Source: Odoribacter sp.
GTDB lineage: Bacteria; Bacteroidota; Bacteroidia; Bacteroidales; Muribaculaceae
Reading direction: 5' to 3'
Assembly: GCA_023663145.1 (NCBI GenBank)
Contig: JAMPHZ010000002.1
Coordinates: 1 to 64,000, forward strand
DNA length: 64,000 nucleotides
This document shows, one piece after another, positions 9,789 to 18,697 of the stretch; positions within the stretch are counted from its first letter, which is position 1, and each line of letters starts with the position of its first letter. The notes beneath the pieces are model-generated. The model worked only from the letters and a program-made list of their open reading frames with translations, was not told the DNA's origin and did no database searches. Position numbers and translations under genes: made by a program.

Positions 9789-12700
9789 AATTCTTTACGG
9801 TTAATAAGGCGGTAGACCACCGGAATTACAAAAATATTCAATATTGTCGAAGTCACAAGTCCGCCAAGAATTACAGTAGCCATAGGTGACTGTATTTCAT
9901 TACCTGTATGGTCTCCATTGACGGCAAGAGGTATAAGGGCAAGGGCAGAGGTAAGAGCTGTCATTATGATAGGCAGCAACCTGTCACCTGAGCCTCGCGA
10001 CACACGCTCATCAAGCGGCACTTGCTCTTCCTTCAAAGAATTATAACGGCTTATCAGCAACATGCCGTTACGTGTCGTGATACCAAGCAGTGATATAAAA
10101 CCGATGATAGCCGGAATATTGAGTTCGCCCCCTGTAAAAACAAGGATAAACACCGCACCGATCATGGCCAACGGAATGTTCAGCAATATCACAAGCGATT
10201 CTGTCCAGTTTTTGAACTGGCCGTAAAGCAGCATGAGCACAACAAGCAAAGCGCACAAAGATGTAAGGGCAAGGGTTCGCGACGCTGACTGCTCGCTTTC
10301 AAACTGTCCGCCATATGTGATATAATAATTGGCCGGCAGATTAATAGAAGCATCGACACGCGAGCGGATATCGTCTACAACACCTCTCAGGTCACGACCG
10401 TCGACATTGGCCGAGATCACAAGTCGCCGCTTCACATTCTCGCGGTTAACAACGTTTGGACCGGCCTTCGATTCAATGACAGCTACAGATGCAAGAGGCA
10501 CTTTACCCTCGTTTCCGTCAAGCATGATTTCAGTAAGCGCTTCAAGCGATGACCGTGCCGATTCATCGGCAATCAGAGTGATGTCGTAAGGTAATCCATC
10601 TTCATAAACCTGCGACACCTTTTTACCGGAAATAGCCGTTGAAATAGCCTCAGCGAACGCCGATGTTGTTATGCCATACCTCGCCAGCAACTCGCGCCGT
10701 GGCTTTATCACCAACTCAGGGCGCTCTACCTGCTGTTCAAGAGTAACGTCGACAAGTCCTTCAACATCGCTTACAGCTTCCTTAAGCTGCGTTCCGAGGG
10801 AATACAGCGTCGCCAGATCGTCTCCGAAGATCTTTATGGCTATCTGGGCCTCCGTGCCTGAAAGCATTGCATCAATACGGTGTGATATAGGTTGGCCAAC
10901 CTCGATATTTGTACCGGGTAACATGGCCAGACGGCTGCGTATGTCGCGCACCATCTCATTACGTGTGCGGCCGTTGAGGCTGTAAGGCACATCCAATTCA
11001 CTTACATTAGGTCCGAAAGAGTGCTCGGCAAGCTCGGCACGGCCTGTCTTTCGGGAAACGGTCTTTACTTCAGGCACCGACATTACTATTTGCTCAGCTA
11101 TGCGGCCTATCTTGTCACTTTCTTCAAGAGACACGCCTGGCAGAGTAGCTATATTTATGGTAAGCGATCCTTCATTGAAGGGCGGCAGGAACGATCGGCC
11201 GAGGGTAAAGAACACCACCATAGCAGCCACAAACATAGCAGCTGTAACACCTAATACCGTCTTTGCATGTGCCACGCTCCAATTAAGAGCGCCCTGATAC
11301 CACCCTCTGAGCTTGCGTGTAGCCCAAGGTTCCCTGCTCAGACGGCTGCTTTCTTTCGTGTCAGGTGTCAGGAGAAATGAGCACATCACGGGAGTGAGAG
11401 TGAGGGCTACCACTGTTGATGCCATAAGGGCTACAATGAATGCCACACCTAATGGGATAAGCAAACGCCCTTCCATTCCCGACAGGAAGAACAAAGGCAT
11501 GAAACTTGCAATGATAATCAAAGATGAATTGAATATAGGCATACGCACCTCTGCTGACGCCTCATATATCACTTTCAATACCGGCCGCCTGTCAGCCCGG
11601 TGGAGTTCATGATTCTGCCTCAGACGCTTATATACATTTTCAACATCGACGATCGCATCGTCAACCAAGGATCCTATGGCTATGGCAATACCGCCAAGAC
11701 TCATGGTATTGATCGTGTAGCCCATGAAATGCAATACCAGCACTGTGATTAGTATTGACAATGGGAGTGCGACTACTGACACCAATGTGGTGCGCAGGTT
11801 CATAAGGAAGAAGAACAATACTATCACCACAAACAAAGCACCCTCGAGCAATGCCTGCTGCAGGTTACTTATCGAGTTGTCTATAAACTCGCTTTGCTTG
11901 AAAATATCAGTAGAGATCACCACGTCGGAAGGCAATGTTGACTTTATCTCGTCGAGCCGCGACAGAATGCGGTCAGTCAGTTCAATGGTACCAACAGCCG
12001 GCTGCTTGGTGACAGTTACAAGCACAGCCGGTCTGGTATTCACCGACGCCAACCCTAACAAGGGCCGTGCGCCACCTACGCTTACTGTCGCTACATCGGC
12101 CACCGTGACTATTCCGCGCGAATCACTGCGCACCACAGATGATCCTAATTTGTCAACATCAGAGGTATTTATCTCGCCTTTGACGAGATATTCGTTACCA
12201 TAATCATAAACAATGCCACCACGTGCATTATCATTCAAACGGTCGACCGCTGCCGAAAGCTCCTCAAGCGACACATCAAGAGCCTTCATTCGAGCCGGGT
12301 CGAACCGGATCTGATACTCACGGGCCTCTCCACCATGAACACCTACCTGTGCCACTCCCCCCATAGCAAGGAGCTGAGGAGCGATTATACGGTCGGCGAT
12401 CGTGCGCAGATCAAGCATAGATGTCGTGTCAGCAGTCAATCCAATGATCATCATTTCACCAAGGATTGACGACTGCGGCCCCATCTGAGGCTCAGCGACT
12501 CCCTCAGGCAGCTCCACAAGGGCAAGACGCTCGGCAACAGTCTGGCGAGCCACATAGATATCGGTATTCCAGTCAAACTCAACATTGACCACTGAAAAAC
12601 CGGTAGTAGATGAAGAACGTACACGTCGCACGCCGGTCGCCCCGTTGACGGAAGTCTCTATCGGGAACGTTACTATAGTCTCTACCTCCTCTGGCGCCAT

Positions 12701-12865
12701 TCCGGGAGCCTCTGTCATAACAGTGACCGTAGGGGCATTGAGGTCGGGAAATATATCGACTTCAGTGTGTACAAGGGTGACACATCCGGCCACAAGTATT
12801 ATAGCCGATAAAATCAGCACGCTGAGCCTGTTGGCCAGCGACCAATGGATTATCTTGTTAAGCAT
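9773..12865 (-). CDS. Heavy-metal RND efflux transporter (CusA/CzcA family)
   Basis: This is the inner-membrane proton/metal antiporter of the tripartite pump, 1030 residues, full length for the heavy-metal RND family. It has the family layout: one N-terminal helix (about 12-30), a large periplasmic porter domain, helices 2-6 (about 340-500), helix 7 near 540, a second periplasmic domain, and five C-terminal helices. The TM4 signature reads GGIAIAIGSLVDDAIV followed by DVEN, where charged residues should carry protons. This segment looks more like the CusA (monovalent Cu/Ag) form than the CzcA DFG-x-DGA form, but other Met ligands of CusA are not obvious, so the metal is uncertain. It sits 11 bases after the adaptor gene. 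Confidence 0.9.
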   Translation of the reverse strand: MLNKIIHWSLANRLSVLILSAIILVAGCVTLVHTEVDIFPDLNAPTVTVMTEAPGMAPEEVETIVTFPIETSVNGATGVRRVRSSSTTGFSVVNVEFDWNTDIYVARQTVAERLALVELPEGVAEPQMGPQSSILGEMMIIGLTADTTSMLDLRTIADRIIAPQLLAMGGVAQVGVHGGEAREYQIRFDPARMKALDVSLEELSAAVDRLNDNARGGIVYDYGNEYLVKGEINTSDVDKLGSSVVRSDSRGIVTVADVATVSVGGARPLLGLASVNTRPAVLVTVTKQPAVGTIELTDRILSRLDEIKSTLPSDVVISTDIFKQSEFIDNSISNLQQALLEGALFVVIVLFFFLMNLRTTLVSVVALPLSILITVLVLHFMGYTINTMSLGGIAIAIGSLVDDAIVDVENVYKRLRQNHELHRADRRPVLKVIYEASAEVRMPIFNSSLIIIASFMPLFFLSGMEGRLLIPLGVAFIVALMASTVVALTLTPVMCSFLLTPDTKESSRLSREPWATRKLRGWYQGALNWSVAHAKTVLGVTAAMFVAAMVVFFTLGRSFLPPFNEGSLTINIATLPGVSLEESDKIGRIAEQIVMSVPEVKTVSRKTGRAELAEHSFGPNVSELDVPYSLNGRTRNEMVRDIRSRLAMLPGTNIEVGQPISHRIDAMLSGTEAQIAIKIFGDDLATLYSLGTQLKEAVSDVEGLVDVTLEQQVERPELVIKPRRELLARYGITTSAFAEAISTAISGKKVSQVYEDGLPYDITLIADESARSSLEALTEIMLDGNEGKVPLASVAVIESKAGPNVVNRENVKRRLVISANVDGRDLRGVVDDIRSRVDASINLPANYYITYGGQFESEQSASRTLALTSLCALLVVLMLLYGQFKNWTESLVILLNIPLAMIGAVFILVFTGGELNIPAIIGFISLLGITTRNGMLLISRYNSLKEEQVPLDERVSRGSGDRLLPIIMTALTSALALIPLAVNGDHTGNEIQSPMATVILGGLVTSTILNIFVIPVVYRLINRKELCSSK

Positions 12866-12876
12866 GTCAGGAATAA

Positions 12877-14082
12877 TTAATGGGAGTGTGAATGACCTGC
12901 AGGCACAGCACCCGACGCGCCGGCAAGGCGTACTGTTGTGACACCTCGGTCAACCACCATATCGCCTTCCTTTACACCGGAAAGTATTACAACATAGGCC
13001 CCGTCACCGGCACCTACTGTCACAGGCACTTTACGATAGCAATCTTCATCAAGACGCACAAATACACAATAGTCGCCCTGCTGTTCATAAATGGCAGATG
13101 AAGGCACAACAAGCGAGGGGGACGTGGATGCACCCGATATGTATACTTCTACAGCATCACCCGGAATCAGCGCAGGATTTGCCGGCAGCTTGAATGTAAC
13201 AGGCACATATCCGCCCGACGCGCCCGCAGCAGCAGTAGAGCTGTTGATACATCTTCCACCAAGACCACTCACAGTAAATGACTCTCCGGTAGACGGTATC
13301 ACTATACGGGCATCTGTAATCTTCCCCAACTCGGCAATATGTCGGGAAGGCACATCGGCACGCAATGTAACAGCATCAGACGTTGAAATAGACGCTATAG
13401 GTGCGCCGGCCTCTACATACTGTCCTGACGATACTTCAATAGATGTAATCATACCTGAAATAGGTGCGGAAGCACGCCCGCCTGAAGCAGGTGCACTATA
13501 AGCGGCCCGCGCACGCTCGTATGCCGCACGGGCCTCATTATACCGGGCCTCTGTTACAAGACGTTTCTCAAAAAGAGGTGTGAGACGGTCAAGTTCAGCA
13601 CGTGCTGCATTTAAATCGGCAAGAGCTACATTATTTTCATTACTGCCACTCACCGCCCCGGCCTTAACCACTGCTATCAATGCACCTCGCTGCACCTCAC
13701 TACCAAGTGATACTCCACTTTGCAACATAACAACTCCTGATACGGGAGCGGAGACCACAGCACGGCCATCATTACTCAAGGCTATCGTACCGGATGCTTT
13801 TACGACGTTGCCAAACTGCCGCACCTCAGCCGGGCTCGCGTGTACACCGAATACATTTGCCGTGGCTGTGTCAAGCTCTATAACTCCCGCTTCGTGAGAT
13901 GTATTCTTGTTCTCTTTATCATGCGGATGCTCATGAGCGTGCTCATGTTGATGGGCCGAATGATCATGATGTTCCTCTCCATCGTGGTGATGGTGTACTA
14001 ATTCACTGTTGTCGTTGCTTTTGCATGATAAGGTAACGACAAGTGCTGCTGCAACAACAGACAGCAGTATATGATGTTTCAT
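12877..14082 (-). CDS. His-rich periplasmic adaptor (membrane fusion) of the metal RND pump
   Basis: This adaptor, 401 residues, links the RND pump to the outer membrane channel. It has a lipoprotein signal peptide with the lipobox ending at Cys20 (VVTLSC), so it is expected to be membrane-anchored. Residues about 30-60 form a metal-binding tail with clusters of His, Asp and Glu (HHHHDGEEHHDHSAHQHEHA), and the C-terminus ends in HSHSH. Between them are the barrel-sandwich (lipoyl-like) halves, an alpha-hairpin with repeated Ala-Glu-Arg (about 145-195), and beta-barrel and proximal domains. Terminal His clusters are known in metal-trafficking adaptors. The gene leads the order adaptor-pump-channel on the minus strand. 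Confidence 0.88.
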   Translation of the reverse strand: MKHHILLSVVAAALVVTLSCKSNDNSELVHHHHDGEEHHDHSAHQHEHAHEHPHDKENKNTSHEAGVIELDTATANVFGVHASPAEVRQFGNVVKASGTIALSNDGRAVVSAPVSGVVMLQSGVSLGSEVQRGALIAVVKAGAVSGSNENNVALADLNAARAELDRLTPLFEKRLVTEARYNEARAAYERARAAYSAPASGGRASAPISGMITSIEVSSGQYVEAGAPIASISTSDAVTLRADVPSRHIAELGKITDARIVIPSTGESFTVSGLGGRCINSSTAAAGASGGYVPVTFKLPANPALIPGDAVEVYISGASTSPSLVVPSSAIYEQQGDYCVFVRLDEDCYRKVPVTVGAGDGAYVVILSGVKEGDMVVDRGVTTVRLAGASGAVPAGHSHSH

Positions 14083-14338
14083 AATTCAACGTGTTAAGTG
14101 GATAAACTGAAGCTTGGTAAACCGGGGCCATTGACACCGGCATATAAGAATCTGAGTACACAACCAATCTGATATAGCTCTATATTTATAGCATCAGTAT
14201 ATGTATGTAACCTTACGGACATATGATCCGAGTTAACAAACAACGAATCATCCCTGTGGTTTCACAAATGATGATATACTAAAAAATGCGTTAAGAAGGC
14301 ATGCTTCCTATATATAGACTACTTTCAACGGCTGCTTA

Positions 14339-14725
14339 TCACCCTAACGGAGGCCCCCGGCGACTGCATCCTGCAAGATCCGGATTATTTGGCAGGGGCG
14401 TAGACGAACCGTCGCACCTCAACAGATATTTATCTGTTTCCGATATATTTATAATCTGAAGAAAGACTGCTATACAACAGATCTCAGCAGCTACCGGTAT
14501 CTTGCAATAATGATGCGAGCCATCACAACAGAATGAATCAAGGTGCATGGCACAATCATCGGCCTCAGGAGCATGATGACTATGCCCCTGATGGCTATGA
14601 GCCATATACTGCTCAAGGCACACTCTGCCATCGGCATGGTGGTGATGATTCTGAATCACCACACCTACGACAAGTGCCATAACCAGGGCAATTGAAATCA
14701 ATATCCGTGCAATAGGTTCTTTCAC
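14339..14725 (-). CDS. Cys/His-rich small membrane protein linked to metal efflux
   Basis: The 128-residue protein has one strong N-terminal membrane helix (about 8-26) directly followed by NHHHHADG, then a Cys/His-rich stretch with seven Cys and more than a dozen His (for example HSHQGHSHH and CCDGSHHYC). A second hydrophobic segment (about 82-95) contains two more Cys. It closes with a Pro/Gly-rich tail. It resembles the small DUF6769-type proteins found beside cation efflux genes in Bacteroidales, but I am not certain of the family. A role as a metal-binding or metal-delivering accessory to the adjacent pump is inference. The 256 bases between it and the adaptor gene hold no gene and no clear promoter. 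Confidence 0.65.
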   Translation of the reverse strand: MKEPIARILISIALVMALVVGVVIQNHHHHADGRVCLEQYMAHSHQGHSHHAPEADDCAMHLDSFCCDGSHHYCKIPVAAEICCIAVFLQIINISETDKYLLRCDGSSTPLPNNPDLAGCSRRGPPLG

Positions 14726-14761
14726 AAGTCAGATATAGTAATTATTATCATTCAGCAGAAT

Positions 14762-15493
14762 TCAACGAATTGATGCCTCCTTTAATTCTGTGATGAAGCG
14801 CTCGGCCTCCTCACGGTCATGAAGATGATCTACATCAAACGCCTTTGTAAACATATATGGTTTCACTGTGAAATCATCGCGTGTAGCAAGAATGCGTTGG
14901 AAATCGCTTAACGACTCCGGATAAGAGCTATCTTTTGCCCGCTTCACGGATTCTCCGGTAATGGCATAAAGCCCGGCCGACACTGTCGGCGTATGCCCGT
15001 CGAAAGGCTCGCCCCCGTAGCGATAATCAACAACTTCGCTGCTGTCATGCGAAAGATTGGCATATAGCGGACTTTCGTCATCAATATACTCCGTAAGCCC
15101 CATCAACATCTCGCCTGATGAGCAACGTTTTGCTGCATCAACATAGCATTTGAACTCATCTTCCGGGAAAATAGCGTCAGCAGTCATTGCTATGAATCTG
15201 CCCTCAATGCCTTCACACGCACGTTCAAGACTATAGAAAGAATTATCAGAAACTATCGGGCGCACGACCAAGGGCAGTTTTTTATCAGCTTTCAACTGTT
15301 CCAGATGCGCGGTGACATCATTCATAGCCGCATTAGTCACTATATATATAGTGGAGGCACCGCAATTGACAAGCACTTCTATCAGACGGTCAACCATAGG
15401 TTTGCCCAAAATACTTATCATAGGTTTGGGAGTCATTTCCCCTTCCTTTACAAATCGCGAGCCCTGTCCGGCAGCTAAGATTACAAAGTTCAT
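14762..15493 (-). CDS. Sugar-phosphate nucleotidyltransferase (MobA/GlmU-N-like)
   Basis: The 243-residue protein is a single nucleotidyltransferase domain. The N-terminal activation loop AAGQGSRF (residues 7-14) and the downstream TPKPMI segment with its conserved Lys bind the nucleotide and phosphate. MTADAIFPED near residue 108 fits the metal-binding aspartate region. Members of this group activate sugar or alditol phosphates with CTP, GTP or UTP for capsule, lipopolysaccharide or teichoic-acid-like polymers; the substrate cannot be told here. It lies 36 bases upstream of the Cys/His-rich gene, but a shared function is unlikely. A -7 box (minus strand TAACTTTG, 15528-15535) lies about 35 bases before the start. 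Confidence 0.75.
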   Translation of the reverse strand: MNFVILAAGQGSRFVKEGEMTPKPMISILGKPMVDRLIEVLVNCGASTIYIVTNAAMNDVTAHLEQLKADKKLPLVVRPIVSDNSFYSLERACEGIEGRFIAMTADAIFPEDEFKCYVDAAKRCSSGEMLMGLTEYIDDESPLYANLSHDSSEVVDYRYGGEPFDGHTPTVSAGLYAITGESVKRAKDSSYPESLSDFQRILATRDDFTVKPYMFTKAFDVDHLHDREEAERFITELKEASIR

Positions 15494-15765
15494 AGTTCCT
15501 TATAATTTTCAATGATATTGCGCTTTGCAAAGTTAAGAAAAATCATTGAAAAATCATAATAAGCAGCTCAAAATGCATCAATTTTTCCATCAGGCGTGGC
15601 TCTTCATATTCCAAATATAATCGCCTATAACTCCCACATTCACAAATGTCAGATAAACTGTTTAGTGCATCGAAGTGTTAGATAAACAGCCACTGTCACA
15701 TTGTGATCATAGCATGTCGCATATTTAAACCCCGGAATCCGGCACAACGAAACATCTCATATCCT

Positions 15766-16083
15766 ATGAATCCATTATTACCTACCCCTACCAACAGTTG
15801 GGATGAATTGTGTAACATCCTCACACTCATAATGCACAATGGCGCCGATCTCACGGGTTGGTCATACGGCCAATATACTCTGACAGCATGGTGCATACTG
15901 ATGCCTTCGGCAGTCGTGTTACTCATAGTATCAGCATCATTGGCTCTCGCAAACCGGAAGGTTGGTCGCTATTTTGCGATAGCATTCCTTTGCGTTGGAG
16001 TGTTATGTGCCTTAGCGGCAGTTGCCATGATTGCATATGCGGCTGTCTACGGACAAACATGGGCATACACGGAATACAAGTAA
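15766..16083 (+). CDS. Small membrane protein of unknown function
   Basis: This is a 105-residue reading frame starting at ATG in MNPLLPTPTNSWDELC. It has two predicted membrane helices (about 42-62 and 68-92) separated by the short basic loop ANRKVGRYF, and a polar C-terminus. I do not recognise a family. It is alone on the plus strand between two minus-strand operons, and repeated motifs lie upstream (15651-15687). A longer frame back to 15703 lacks any reason to be preferred. Coding status rests on hydrophobicity pattern and codon choice only. Confidence 0.5.
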   Translation: MNPLLPTPTNSWDELCNILTLIMHNGADLTGWSYGQYTLTAWCILMPSAVVLLIVSASLALANRKVGRYFAIAFLCVGVLCALAAVAMIAYAAVYGQTWAYTEYK

Positions 16084-16131
16084 CATAGACCAATTGATGG
16101 TCTATAACTACATTTGTATTTTACAAAATAA

Positions 16132-16163
16132 GACTGCCGCTCGTGTTGATACGGGCGGCAGTC
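16132..16163 (-). terminator. Intrinsic terminator of the exbB-exbD-exbD-tonB operon
   Basis: A 9-bp stem (16132-16140 with 16155-16163), extended by inner pairs, lies 29 bases after the tonB stop and is followed on the minus strand by TTATTTTG. Confidence 0.7.
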
Positions 16164-16191
16164 TCGTGGAGAGTATGGAATTCAAAAGCGA

Positions 16192-17055
16192 TTACTGCTG
16201 GAGCTTGAAGGTGATGGGGAGAGTGTATGACACCTTCACGGGCTGACCATTGTTACGTCCGGGCTGCCATCTCGGCATTGACTTCACGAGGCGCATGGCT
16301 TCTTTGTCAAGAGCTTGATGACGTCCGCGGGCAATTTGGACATTAGTGATCGCACCGTCTTTAGCAACATCAAAGGAAACAACCACGCGGCCTTGTACAC
16401 CTTCTTCCGATGCCTGGGCGGGATAGTTGATATGATCGCTGAGCCATTTATACATGGCTTGCTCTCCACCGGGGAACTCTGGTTTCTGTTCCACCATCGC
16501 TATGGTGTAAACCTTTTCAGGTTCGGGTGCCGGAGGCGCTTCAGCGAGCACTTCCTTCTCAATAGTTTGCTTATTAAGGTCATTTGTACCCTCGGTTACG
16601 TCTACAGTACCGAACTGGGCTTCATTTTCCTTAATCTGATCCTGCTCTTTAACTTCTTTCTCAGCTTCGAAGTCTTCGTCATTCACAACAAGAAGTTCGG
16701 TCACACGCTGTTCGTTGGCCACCTCTTCGGGTTGGATGATTTCCTCTTCGGGCTGCTCAAACTGGATCTGTTCCTCCTCTTCTTCCTCAATAATTTCCTC
16801 TTCGGAAACAAGGGCGGTCATATCTTGCTCCACTCCGGCATCCGGGCCTTCTTCTTCAGCCTTCGAGAATACACCCTTGAGGCTTAGGATAAGAAGAGCG
16901 AGAATAACTACAAGAGCTGATAAGACTATGACTACAGCACGGGTGTGGCGATGTTCGGATTCCTGACGCATCTCATATGCGCCGAATTCCTTGTTTTTGC
17001 CTTCGAAGACTATGTCGCGCCACTCTTTTGATGAAAGATCTACATCTTTTGCCAT
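16192..17055 (-). CDS. tonB: TonB-family energy transducer
   Basis: It couples the inner-membrane proton channel to TonB-dependent outer-membrane receptors. The 287 residues comprise a cytoplasmic N-terminus of 39 residues, one membrane helix (40-59), and a long periplasmic linker very rich in Glu and Gln (about 72-145) instead of the usual Pro-Lys repeats. The C-terminal TonB domain (about 200-287) has the signature NYP, then GRVVVSFDV and a final WQPGRNNGQPVKV segment with TLPITF. It is the last gene of the operon exbB-exbD-exbD-tonB and is followed by a terminator. Confidence 0.88.
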   Translation of the reverse strand: MAKDVDLSSKEWRDIVFEGKNKEFGAYEMRQESEHRHTRAVVIVLSALVVILALLILSLKGVFSKAEEEGPDAGVEQDMTALVSEEEIIEEEEEEQIQFEQPEEEIIQPEEVANEQRVTELLVVNDEDFEAEKEVKEQDQIKENEAQFGTVDVTEGTNDLNKQTIEKEVLAEAPPAPEPEKVYTIAMVEQKPEFPGGEQAMYKWLSDHINYPAQASEEGVQGRVVVSFDVAKDGAITNVQIARGRHQALDKEAMRLVKSMPRWQPGRNNGQPVKVSYTLPITFKLQQ

Positions 17056-17082
17056 TTTTTCTTGGTTTTAAAGGTTAATAAA

Positions 17083-17823
17083 TCATTTCTTTCGTACTGT
17101 GGGACGAATAATCTCTGTGCCAGTATTCTGCTGGTAGCGTTGCAACAGCAGGGTGTCAGTGTGGGTAGGAATTTCAATCGAGTAACGCGAAATCTGATTG
17201 ATCTGCATCTCATCAAGTGCGTTGATCAGACCTTCATATGTCGTGTTGGGACCGGGCTTGATAACCACTACAGGGCGAGTCTTGAGGGAGTCGGCCGCAT
17301 TTTTCTTGGCCAATTGGTCAAACTCTTCCTTTGTGATCTCTTTATTTTTCCAACGGGTCTTGAGGTTGTCATATTCGGTCATTACCTGTTCGTTCTTACT
17401 GCGAAGGATCTTGCGAATGCCCTGAGGCTGGTGGTTCTGGTTGCCGATAAATTGTTCGTGACGCAGGAAATTGCTGTTTGCAAATGTTGTGTCGGCCACA
17501 CCTTCATAATAATAGATGTGGTGGATAGTCTTACCGGTTTCAGCGTCTACCTTGGGGGCATCACCGTCATACTCTGTATCGAGAATCAGTGTGATAGCCT
17601 CAGAAGCTTTCGCTTGTGCCTGCTGCTCCTTTTTCACGTCTTCATTAGTAGGCAGAATGATCTGCAATGTCTGCGATTTGATCATTGTGGTACAAAGCAT
17701 GAAGAATGTGATCAGAAGCATGTTCATGTCAACCATGGGGGTAAAGTCCACATGGATCTGCATCTTCTTCTGGGCGCCTTTCTTTTTCTTGCCGCCGTTG
17801 TCGGATTGTTCTATCTGAGCCAT
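17083..17823 (-). CDS. exbD: ExbD/TolR-family proton channel subunit (second copy)
   Basis: The 246-residue protein has a basic cytoplasmic N-terminus (KKKKGAQKK), one membrane helix (about 28-50) carrying the essential Asp32 in TPMVDMNMLL, and a periplasmic domain. The periplasmic part is longer than in E. coli ExbD (141 residues), with a charged insert around 115-190. The C-terminal fold includes RPVVVIKPGPNTTYEGLINALDE-like sequence, typical of ExbD/TolR. It lies 12 bases after the other exbD and 27 bases before tonB. Two different ExbD proteins in one operon are common in Bacteroidota; the division of labour is not known from sequence. Confidence 0.88.
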   Translation of the reverse strand: MAQIEQSDNGGKKKKGAQKKMQIHVDFTPMVDMNMLLITFFMLCTTMIKSQTLQIILPTNEDVKKEQQAQAKASEAITLILDTEYDGDAPKVDAETGKTIHHIYYYEGVADTTFANSNFLRHEQFIGNQNHQPQGIRKILRSKNEQVMTEYDNLKTRWKNKEITKEEFDQLAKKNAADSLKTRPVVVIKPGPNTTYEGLINALDEMQINQISRYSIEIPTHTDTLLLQRYQQNTGTEIIRPTVRKK

Positions 17824-17835
17824 TGTGGGTTACCT

Positions 17836-18648
17836 TTAATTAGTGGGTTCATCTTCTGATTTGAGGGCAGTCATGAGGCTGAACTTGTTCAGCTTCATGG
17901 TCTGGAGGTTGTCAAACACGCGCTGTACAGTGGTGAAAGGTGTGTCCTTGTCAGCTTTCACTGCAATACCTTCACCCTGACGCATGAGTGCGGCGTAAAG
18001 GTTCTGTACGCTACGGGCTTCTTCAGCTGAAAGGCCTGCTGTCTGCTCGCTGTTGATACGCTGAGCTACATTGTATATGGCCTTGAGCCAAACCTGGAAG
18101 TCGTTGAGGTTGCCGTCACGATTCTTGTTGTCGTTGATAGGTATACCTACATGAGGATCTTCCATATTGCCCTGGAACTTGTCGCGCTCGGTAATTGACA
18201 TTGACAAGTATGCAGGGAGTTCACTGAAAGGAACGCCAAACATATTGATCTTGCCGAATTCAGCTATCTGAGCGTTTGTGAGTCGCACGGGATTGTTCTT
18301 ATGCTGGTCGTTATAAATTGACACTGCTTCCTCAAGCATCATCATACGCACTTTTTCGCTTGATAAGGTTGAGTCTGCATCGCCGGTAAACGAGATGAAG
18401 AGTTTCCCTTCAACTGCCGAGGGATCGCTGAGCTTGCCCGATTTATCGGCTGAGGATACAAGTACTGTCACCAGGTTATTGGTGGGTACTTTTTCCTCAG
18501 ATACCGACGACGGAGTGTACACGATCGTGGGTTCCTTCTGCAGGAAGGTTGAAGTCAACATGAAGAAAGTAAGCAAAAGAACGGTCACGTCACTCATCGC
18601 GGTCATGTCGATGAGCGTACTCTTTCTTTTAATTTTTACTTTTCCCAT
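17836..18648 (-). CDS. exbD: ExbD/TolR-family proton channel subunit (first copy)
   Basis: The 270-residue protein starts with a basic tail, then a membrane helix (about 13-36) with Asp20 in AMSDVTVLLLTFFML as the proton-carrying residue. A large periplasmic region follows, with an insert of about 120 residues in the middle compared with short ExbD proteins. The C-terminal part with GIAVKADKDTPFTTVQRVFD and DNLQTMKLNKFSL is the TolR-like fold. It lies between exbB and the second exbD. Confidence 0.88.
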   Translation of the reverse strand: MGKVKIKRKSTLIDMTAMSDVTVLLLTFFMLTSTFLQKEPTIVYTPSSVSEEKVPTNNLVTVLVSSADKSGKLSDPSAVEGKLFISFTGDADSTLSSEKVRMMMLEEAVSIYNDQHKNNPVRLTNAQIAEFGKINMFGVPFSELPAYLSMSITERDKFQGNMEDPHVGIPINDNKNRDGNLNDFQVWLKAIYNVAQRINSEQTAGLSAEEARSVQNLYAALMRQGEGIAVKADKDTPFTTVQRVFDNLQTMKLNKFSLMTALKSEDEPTN

Positions 18649-18697
18649 ATTTACCTGTTTTTAAATATAATGAGTGTTAAAAAGGGGTAAACCGGGA

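Noticed and set aside
11724..12203. Long plus-strand reading frame of about 159 codons inside the RND pump gene
   Set aside because: It is antisense to a clearly conserved protein, has no family resemblance and lacks its own promoter.
14339..14420. Frameshift in the C-terminal tail of the Cys/His-rich protein
   Set aside because: The Pro/Gly-rich ending looked unlike the rest, but related small proteins, as I recall them, also end in a Pro-rich RGPP-like tail, so the frame is probably intact.
15688..15710. CRP-type site TCACATTGTGA
   Set aside because: The half-sites are inverted and too close compared with the TGTGA-N6-TCACA consensus, and a CRP regulon in this lineage is not established.
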